Shown here one piece after another: positions 39,576 through 45,049 of a stretch of 45,049 nt of DNA. The stretch covers positions 1 to 45,049 of the forward strand of contig NZ_JAFBIO010000013.1 of NCBI RefSeq assembly GCF_021531255.1, in the 5' to 3' direction. The notes under the pieces were generated by a model. The model searched no databases and was not told the origin of the DNA. It worked only from the letters and a program-made list of their open reading frames with translations. This stretch comes from Allofournierella massiliensis. Lineage in GTDB: Bacteria; Bacillota; Clostridia; Oscillospirales; Ruminococcaceae. Position 1 is the first letter of the stretch. The number at the start of each line of letters is the position of its first letter. The translations under genes were made by a program, and so were the position numbers.

Positions 39576-40190
39576 ATGAAAGTATTGCTGGTAAACGGAA
39601 GCCTGCGGGAGCACGGCTGCACCAACCGGGCCCTGAAGGAGGTGGCCGGCGCCCTGGAAAAATGGGGTGTGGAAAGCGAGATCTTCTGGATCGGGATGAA
39701 GCCGGTATACGGCTGCATTGCCTGCGGCCGCTGCCGGGACCTGAACCGGTGCGTCTTTGTGGCCGACTGCGGCAATGAGCTGCTGGAAAAAATGCGTCAG
39801 GCAGATGGGATCGTGGTGGGTTCGCCCGTATACTACGGCGGCCCCAACGGCACCCTCTGTGCCCTGCTGGACCGGGCCTTCTATGCCGGCGGCCACACCC
39901 TGGCGGGCAAGCCGGCTGCCGCGGTGGTGAGCTGCCGCCGGGGCGGGGCCACCGCTGCCTTTGACCGGCTGAACAAGTACTTCACCATGAGCCGGATGCC
40001 GGTGATCTCCAGCCAGTACTGGAATATGGTCCACGGCTTTACCCCCCAGGATGTGGAGAAGGACGCGGAAGGGCTGCAGACCATGCGCACACTGGGCGAC
40101 AATATGGCCTACTGGCTGCGCTGTCAGGAGGCTGCCGGCATTCCCATGCCCCAGCCGGAAGCCACCACCCCCACCAATTTCATCCGATAA
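39576..40190 (+). CDS. Flavodoxin-fold NAD(P)H-dependent oxidoreductase
   Basis: The 204-residue protein is a flavodoxin-like FMN reductase. KVLLVNGSLREHGCTNRAL at the start makes the FMN phosphate loop, and GIVVGSPVYYGGPNGTL binds the isoalloxazine ring. A Cys cluster (CIACGRCRDLNRC) resembles the compact motif of iron-sulfur flavoproteins and suggests a bound Fe-S centre. The likely role is electron transfer or quinone/nitro reduction in an anaerobe; the substrate is not known. It shares an operon with trmO. Confidence 0.87.
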   Translation: MKVLLVNGSLREHGCTNRALKEVAGALEKWGVESEIFWIGMKPVYGCIACGRCRDLNRCVFVADCGNELLEKMRQADGIVVGSPVYYGGPNGTLCALLDRAFYAGGHTLAGKPAAAVVSCRRGGATAAFDRLNKYFTMSRMPVISSQYWNMVHGFTPQDVEKDAEGLQTMRTLGDNMAYWLRCQEAAGIPMPQPEATTPTNFIR

Positions 40191-40193
40191 GAG

Positions 40194-40239
40194 AAAAAAG
40201 GCCCGGGGTCCGCAGATTCACTGCGGGCCCCGGGCCTTT
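40194..40239. terminator. Bidirectional intrinsic terminator
   Basis: A 16-bp stem (40200-40215 / 40221-40236, one G-U or mismatch position) with A6 on the left, giving a strong U tract for the leftward anti-sigma transcript and a weaker one for the flavoprotein gene. Confidence 0.85.
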
Positions 40240-40260
40240 GACGTATAGGGATAGAGAATA

Positions 40261-41661
40261 TCAATTGGTTTCGGGCCAGATCTGCTGGCCGTTCACTGTC
40301 AGCCGGTCTACCTGCGCCAGATCCAAGGGCTGGTCAAAGAGCAGTTTCACCTGGATCCGCTGGCTGCCGTCATCCTCAAGGCTTACCATGGTGCTGGCAG
40401 CGCTGTAGTCCCGGAGAGGACTGCCGTCCTTCATCAGGATCTCAAAATCCGGCTGCAGGGAGGATTCCAGCATCTCTCCCTCGCCGTAGAAGGAGATGCC
40501 GGCAGGGCTCAGTTCCACCTGGGTCATTTTCCAGGGCTTCTGATCGAAATCACAGTCGATCAGAAGATTGTTCTGGGAGGGTTCCAGCTGGAAGGTGGCG
40601 GTCCACTCCCCTTCGATATGCTGGTAACTGGTGGCTTCCAGGGCAATATACACAAGGGAAGGGTCGGTATCTTCGGGCAGGGCGCAGATATGCTCCTGCC
40701 GCAGAGATTCCGAACGCCAGGTTTCTTTGACATCCTCCTGGGAAGAATCCCGCCGGTCCACCACTGCCACCGGCAGGTCCAGCCGATTGTCCTCCGCATC
40801 GGTAAGGTAGAAGGAGGCCTGATTGTAGCGAACTTCCGGGTCAATCTCAGTCAGGATATGCAGGTTGTCGGATACCACCCCGCTGGCCATATAGGTGAGC
40901 CAGGGGAAAGCCTCGCTCTGGCGGGTGAACTGGATGGAGAGCAGGGGCAGGCTGTCGTCGGAAAGCTGACGGGCCAGGGGCGTCTGGTTCGAGCCGGTCA
41001 GGCTGTAGCCGCACCGGCGGGCCGGGTAGACAATGGCCGGGTAGGGCACCTTGTCTTCCACATCCGCCACCGTGTATTCCTCATTGGTCAGGATTTCGTC
41101 CTGCCGCTGGGTGAGGATGGTGCCCAGGCTAAGGGTCACCTTGCTGGGGGCTTTTCCCCCAAATTTCTGGGCGGTAATGCGCAGGAGAGCACTGCCATTT
41201 TCGTCCATGGACACATGGTCGCAATAGGCCCAGTCCATGCCGCTCACTTCCAGTTCGGGGACTTCCAGGGTCTCGTCCAGCCGGTTCTGGCCGGTGGTGT
41301 CGGTCAGGCTCAGATAGAACAGGGCGGTGTCCCCGTCGCTGAGAGCGGCAATCACCTCGGCCCGGATGCCGGAAGATTCACAGCTCTCGTCCAGCGGGGT
41401 GAAAAGGGCCAGGGTATCGGCGCTCACCGAGGAAAGCCGCACCGCCAGGTCCGGCACTGCGGCCAATCCCCCCAGGGAAAAGACCAGGCAGAGGCAGCAG
41501 ATCCCGACCACCGTTACCAGCCGGCGGAAAAACCGGCCGGGCCGCCGGCAGGCAGGCCGGTCAGCGGCATACAGGATCCTCTTTTTCACAAAGGGAGAAA
41601 GGCGTACCGGATCCAGATCCCGCTTCAGGGTCTCGCGCAGGGTCTCATCAGAGATCTTCAT
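40261..41661 (-). CDS. DUF4179-type anti-sigma factor / membrane protein
   Basis: The 466-residue protein has a cytoplasmic N-terminus (1-45), one membrane helix (about 46-68) and a large extracytoplasmic beta-rich domain. This is the layout of DUF4179 proteins encoded with ECF sigma factors and believed to hold them inactive. Its start overlaps the sigma gene end by 14 nt, so the two are made together. The N-terminal segment would bind the sigma factor. The signal sensed outside the cell is unknown. Confidence 0.82.
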   Translation of the reverse strand: MKISDETLRETLKRDLDPVRLSPFVKKRILYAADRPACRRPGRFFRRLVTVVGICCLCLVFSLGGLAAVPDLAVRLSSVSADTLALFTPLDESCESSGIRAEVIAALSDGDTALFYLSLTDTTGQNRLDETLEVPELEVSGMDWAYCDHVSMDENGSALLRITAQKFGGKAPSKVTLSLGTILTQRQDEILTNEEYTVADVEDKVPYPAIVYPARRCGYSLTGSNQTPLARQLSDDSLPLLSIQFTRQSEAFPWLTYMASGVVSDNLHILTEIDPEVRYNQASFYLTDAEDNRLDLPVAVVDRRDSSQEDVKETWRSESLRQEHICALPEDTDPSLVYIALEATSYQHIEGEWTATFQLEPSQNNLLIDCDFDQKPWKMTQVELSPAGISFYGEGEMLESSLQPDFEILMKDGSPLRDYSAASTMVSLEDDGSQRIQVKLLFDQPLDLAQVDRLTVNGQQIWPETN

Positions 41662-42142
41662 AGGCCGCTCCCTCCAATCTTTGTTCCAGTTTTTGCCTGG
41701 CCCGCCGGAGCCGTATGCTCACGGTGGGCTGGGGGCAATTCAGAAGCCGGGCAATCTGCCCCACCGAAAAGCCCTCATAATAGTGCAGCAGGATAACCTC
41801 CCGGTAGGTGGGCTTGAGCCCCTGTACCTCCCGCAGCAAAAGGCCGGGCTCCTGCCGCTGTCCCTGTTCCTCCCATAAATCAGGGTAATCCGCCACCAGG
41901 TCTACCCGGCGGCGCCAGCTGCTTTTTAAAAGGTCCTTGCAGGTGTTTACCAGCACCTTCATGACAAAGGCGCGGGGATTGGGGCCGGGGCGATAATGGC
42001 GGAAGATCTTCAGGAAGGATTCCTGTACAGCGTCTTCAGCCATTTCCCGGCTGCCCAGGTATACGATGGCAAGCCGCAGCATCTCGTCGCCGTATTCTTC
42101 CACTAGCTCCGTCATTTCGTCGGCGCCCAGTGCGGCAGGCAT
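41648..42142 (-). CDS. ECF-type RNA polymerase sigma factor
   Basis: The 164-residue protein has sigma region 2 (about 12-75; LGSREMAEDAVQESFLKIFRHY) and region 4 (about 108-155; YREVILLHYYEGFSVGQIARLLNCPQPTVSIRLRRA), with no region 1 or 3, as in ECF sigma factors. It is probably released from the membrane protein encoded next. ATG 42142 has AAAGGGGG 10 nt upstream. No clear ECF promoter was recognised before it, so its targets and autoregulation are open. Confidence 0.9.
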   Translation of the reverse strand: MPAALGADEMTELVEEYGDEMLRLAIVYLGSREMAEDAVQESFLKIFRHYRPGPNPRAFVMKVLVNTCKDLLKSSWRRRVDLVADYPDLWEEQGQRQEPGLLLREVQGLKPTYREVILLHYYEGFSVGQIARLLNCPQPTVSIRLRRARQKLEQRLEGAAYEDL

Positions 42143-42188
42143 CCGCCCCGCCCCCTTTCCCGGTTGATGTGGGTCTTAAAATTTGGGC

Positions 42189-42278
42189 CTATTCCTGGCA
42201 GGCCCGCTGAAAGGCGAAGGCGGCGCAGAAAAACAGGCTGCCCACCAAAAGCATATACAGATGGATGTCGGCAAGCAT
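42189..42278 (-). CDS. Small hydrophobic membrane peptide (29 codons)
   Basis: A 29-residue frame begins MLADIHLY and continues as one hydrophobic helix (about 8-23) ending in RACQE before TAG. AAAGGAGGG, a near-perfect ribosome binding site, lies 8 nt before the ATG. The frame sits in the 168-bp gap between the permease and sigma genes, 32 nt after the permease stop and on the same strand. It fits a transmembrane micro-peptide of the operon, perhaps modulating the permease or the anti-sigma protein. The function is unknown. Confidence 0.6.
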   Translation of the reverse strand: MLADIHLYMLLVGSLFFCAAFAFQRACQE

Positions 42279-42310
42279 GGGGCACGCCCTCCTTTCCCGA
42301 TGGCGCGGGT

Positions 42311-43783
42311 TTATTCGTGGCGGATAGCTTCCAGGGCGCTGATCTTCACAGCCCGGCCGGCAGGCATGATGCCGGACAAAAGCCCCACCAGGGTGGCAAA
42401 GGCCAGGGCCAGCAGCACCAGCCAGAAAGGCACAATGGAGATGGAGCCGGTGCCCATGCCGCCCATGCCGCCGCCGATGCTGCCCAGAAGGCCGGACAGG
42501 TCGGCACTGGAACCAAACAAGGCCAGGATCAGGGTAAGATGGTTGAGGATAAAGCTGATGAGCAGACTGAACAGCACCCCGATGGCGCCGCCCAAAAATC
42601 CGATGGCGCCGCTTTCCACCAGGAACATGGCCCGGATATGGCCAAGCTCACAGCCCAGCACCTTCATAACGCCGATCTCCCGTGTTCGCTCGTAAATGGC
42701 CATGGTCATGGTGTTGGCGATATTCAGGGCGGCTACCAGAAGACTGATAGCGGCAAGGCCGCCCAGGATCATCTGGCTGCGGGCCACGCTGGCCTGCATC
42801 TCTTCCCGGATCTGGGTCATGCTCCAGGTCTGGTAGCCGATGTCCTTGATTTGATTTTCCACCTCGGCCACATTGTCCACCTTATCCACCTTCACATACA
42901 CTTCCTCGTAGCCGTTGCTGCCCGGGGTGTAGGAATAGCTGCCGCTGCTGCCGCTGACATATACACTGCCGGAGGAGCCGTTGGATTTCTGGCCGGAAAG
43001 CTTTTCATAGGCCTTTTCCAGCATCTGGACGTCCGAAAGGCGCATGACCACGCCGCCGTCGGTGAAATAGCCGGCATTGTAATCGCTCACCAGGACGCCC
43101 GCCACCACCAGCTGGTATTCCTTGGATTCTTCCTTCCCGTTCTGGTCGGTGTAGCTCAGCTTCAGGGTCATCTTATCCTTTTCCACATCCACAAAGGGAG
43201 GGACAGGATTGCCCAGGCTGTCAGTCTGGCCCTGGTAGCGGCGGCGCTTGGCGCTGTTTTGGCTCCGGCGGGTATCCTCAAACTGATACCCCATATTCTG
43301 CCCCACCAGCACCGGGATCTTATCCTTGCCCAGGTTCATGTCGGAGGTGAAAAATTTGCCGCTGGCCAGCTGGAAGCCCATGGGCTCCAGGGCATCCGGG
43401 TACAGGCCGTAGATGTTCCACAGGTATTGACTGTACTGGTCGTTCTTGCCGGCGGTGATATTGCCCCCGATATTCTGGGGCTGGTAATAGGGGGTGGCGG
43501 CCACCACATGTTCCGTGCTCCGCAGGGAAGTGATCATCTCGTCGTCCAGCTTGGGGACTTCCTTGCCGCTGGGGTCGCCGCCGTAGTTATAGATCTGGAT
43601 CTTGGTCAGGTCGCCCCAGCTGGCCAGCATTTCCTCGTTTTGGGCGCTGATGGCCAGGCCCAGGCTGATCATGACCACAATGGCGCAGGTGCCCACCACC
43701 ACGCCGATGACGGTAAGGGCGGTACGGCCCTTGCGTCGGCGCAGATTGTTCAGGGACATGCGCAGCAGGTCATAAATCTTCAT
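42311..43783 (-). CDS. ABC transporter permease, FtsX/MacB type
   Basis: The protein of about 490 residues has an N-terminal helix (about 20-45) followed by a MacB-like periplasmic-type domain (about 60-320, with a Gly/Ser/Tyr-rich insert) and three C-terminal helices forming the FtsX domain. A typical cytoplasmic motif EIGVMKVLGCELGHIRAMFLVESG lies between the last helices. Such permeases act with an ATPase to move lipoproteins, peptides or wall signals. No ATPase is within the window; it may lie beyond the right edge or be elsewhere. ATG 43783 and GTG 43792 are both possible starts; both overlap the upstream gene. Confidence 0.87.
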   Translation of the reverse strand: MKIYDLLRMSLNNLRRRKGRTALTVIGVVVGTCAIVVMISLGLAISAQNEEMLASWGDLTKIQIYNYGGDPSGKEVPKLDDEMITSLRSTEHVVAATPYYQPQNIGGNITAGKNDQYSQYLWNIYGLYPDALEPMGFQLASGKFFTSDMNLGKDKIPVLVGQNMGYQFEDTRRSQNSAKRRRYQGQTDSLGNPVPPFVDVEKDKMTLKLSYTDQNGKEESKEYQLVVAGVLVSDYNAGYFTDGGVVMRLSDVQMLEKAYEKLSGQKSNGSSGSVYVSGSSGSYSYTPGSNGYEEVYVKVDKVDNVAEVENQIKDIGYQTWSMTQIREEMQASVARSQMILGGLAAISLLVAALNIANTMTMAIYERTREIGVMKVLGCELGHIRAMFLVESGAIGFLGGAIGVLFSLLISFILNHLTLILALFGSSADLSGLLGSIGGGMGGMGTGSISIVPFWLVLLALAFATLVGLLSGIMPAGRAVKISALEAIRHE

Positions 43784-45049
43784 CGTCTTCACCCAGGGCG
43801 GCCAGGGCCTTGGCCTTCCGCTTCTTCAGTACGATCCGCACCACCAGGGCGATCACGCCGGCGGCCACGATCACGATCACCACAATCACGCCCACGGGCA
43901 GGCCGCCTTCGGTTTCAGGCTCCATCATGCCGGGGTCCATCATGCCGGGGTCTTCCACGGCGGGCATCTCGTTTACGGTGATGGAATAGTTGGTGGTCAG
44001 GGTCTTGGCGGCGCCGGTGCTGTCCTCGTAAGAGAGGGTGATGATGCCGGTGATGGTGCCGGCTTCCAGAGCGGCCACGTCAAAATCCACGCTGTTTTCG
44101 GTGCCGGCGGCAATGTTGCCCACGAACTGGCTCTGGCCGGGGTTGGCCAGGTTATCGCCGCTGATCTCGGCAGACAGGTTGTCGATGCTGGTCTTGCCCT
44201 TGTTCACAAAGGTCACCGAAATATACCCTTCCTCGCCCAGCATCATGGCGTCGGGGCTTTCCACATTGGTGATCTCAAAGCGCTCGGGCTGCAGTACCGG
44301 GATGGATACGGTGGAGGAGCCGGACACAGAGGTGCCGCTGTCCTTGCCCACGCCGGAAAGATTCACGGTGATGTTGGCCACGCCCCCGGTAAAGGTGGCG
44401 CTGGGCAGAAGATTGAAGGTGGCGGTCTGAAGCCCGCCGGATTTCATGGAGCCCAGATAGGTAGTCTGGCTGCCGCTGGACAGGGTAACGCCCTCGGGCA
44501 GGCTCAGGCTCACCATCACGTCGGATAGATCCTCATTGCCGGTGGTGGCAAAAACGCTCAGGGTCAGGGAGGCAGACTGGCCGGCGGTGATGCTGGTGCC
44601 GCCATAGTTCACATCCCGCACGATCAGGCCGGGGGTGCGGGCCGCGGCGTCGTCGCAGGCGGCCAGCACCTGGGTTAGGCTGCTCACCGGGCGGGTGGTG
44701 TCTTTATAACTGATATCCACCTGCACCGAGTTGCCGCCGCCGTTGAAGATCACATCCCGGAAGATGAGCACATAGCTGCAGAAGGGCTTGCCCTCCGACT
44801 GGCCGGACTCAAACTGGCTCACTTCGGCCAGGCCGGTGAAGGTGAAGGCGGCGCTGTTGATCTTGGCGGCCACGTTGGAAGCGTCCACATTGTCGTAGGC
44901 GGCCAGGGCGTTATCCACCACACGCAGCACCAGGGTGAAGGTATCGCCCTTCTTCACTTCCACCTTCTCGGCGCCGCCGGCGTCGGTAATGGCATAGCTG
45001 GAAATGAAGGGCGCTGCCGAGGTGTCAGGGGCGGGCGTGGGGGAAGGAG
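43770..45049 (-). CDS. CARDB-like surface protein with C-terminal anchor (partial)
   Basis: The minus-strand frame is open to the right edge, so the N-terminus is missing. The visible 426 or so residues contain at least two immunoglobulin-like/CARDB repeats (for example SLPEGVTLSSG and a later TGIITLSYEDSTG stretch), a Pro/Met-rich linker near PGMMDPGMME, one membrane helix and a basic then acidic tail (KKRKAKAL.. DDEDL). It is an extracellular domain anchored at its C-terminus. The overlap with the permease gene suggests the two proteins work together, as in exporter complexes with an exposed accessory domain. Confidence 0.82.
   Translation of the reverse strand, partial: PSPTPAPDTSAAPFISSYAITDAGGAEKVEVKKGDTFTLVLRVVDNALAAYDNVDASNVAAKINSAAFTFTGLAEVSQFESGQSEGKPFCSYVLIFRDVIFNGGGNSVQVDISYKDTTRPVSSLTQVLAACDDAAARTPGLIVRDVNYGGTSITAGQSASLTLSVFATTGNEDLSDVMVSLSLPEGVTLSSGSQTTYLGSMKSGGLQTATFNLLPSATFTGGVANITVNLSGVGKDSGTSVSGSSTVSIPVLQPERFEITNVESPDAMMLGEEGYISVTFVNKGKTSIDNLSAEISGDNLANPGQSQFVGNIAAGTENSVDFDVAALEAGTITGIITLSYEDSTGAAKTLTTNYSITVNEMPAVEDPGMMDPGMMEPETEGGLPVGVIVVIVIVAAGVIALVVRIVLKKRKAKALAALGEDDEDL

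Noticed and set aside
42164-43981. A 605-codon plus-strand frame opposite the permease
   Set aside because: His/Gly/Ala-rich shadow of the permease and surface protein genes with no start signal.

Overview
The window looks like chromosomal DNA of a GC-rich, spore-forming, anaerobic Clostridia species, probably Oscillospiraceae/Ruminococcaceae-like. The reasons are a partial stage II sporulation protein P gene at the left edge, AGGAGG-type ribosome binding sites, sigma-A promoters, an XRE-S24 repressor, the Firmicutes-type radical SAM/TIGR03915 repair pair and several ECF or two-component modules. No tRNA, rRNA, CRISPR array, insertion sequence or prophage was seen. Most transcription units end in strong, often bidirectional hairpins, so unit borders are unusually easy to read.

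Layout. 1-2.5 kb: spoIIP (partial), mutY and a small acidic membrane protein. 2.5-7.6 kb: a nitrilase-type amidase, a tandem pair of membrane-anchored proteins with degenerate LytM domains, and an EamA transporter. 7.6-10.6 kb: a coenzyme A cluster (ECF S component probably for pantothenate, coaX, divergent coaBC). 10.6-18 kb: amino-acid and peptide use, with an M20 amidohydrolase, a YfcC-type carrier, an M24 dipeptidase with a structured leader, and a LysR regulator divergent from an aminotransferase-RidA pair. 18-21.2 kb: a GntR/FCD regulator, an allantoinase/dihydroorotase-like amidohydrolase and a fumarylacetoacetate-hydrolase-family enzyme, with the palindrome TGTCGACA at both promoters. 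21.4-25.4 kb: Rrf2 regulator, LysR divergent from an IlvD/Edd dehydratase, and a cyclophilin.

25.4-28.8 kb may be a DNA-damage module. It has a TIGR03915-type protein overlapping a TIGR03916-type radical SAM/HhH protein, then an autocleavable-type XRE-S24 repressor divergent from a 97-residue Arg-rich membrane protein. Four copies of ACAAC-N5-GTTGT lie between the divergent genes; two of them fill the -35/-10 spacers of the two opposing promoters. This is the most interesting regulatory structure in the window.

28.8-38.8 kb: UDP-glucose dehydrogenase, then a complete phosphate regulon. A Na/Pi cotransporter-phoB-phoR operon diverges from pstS-(terminator)-pstC-pstA-pstB-phoU across a 450-bp region rich in TGTAAAAT repeats. 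38.8-45 kb: trmO and a flavodoxin-fold reductase, then a left-going cluster of a CARDB-like surface protein (partial), an FtsX/MacB-type permease, an unlisted 29-codon membrane peptide with a strong ribosome binding site, an ECF sigma factor and its DUF4179-type anti-sigma factor.
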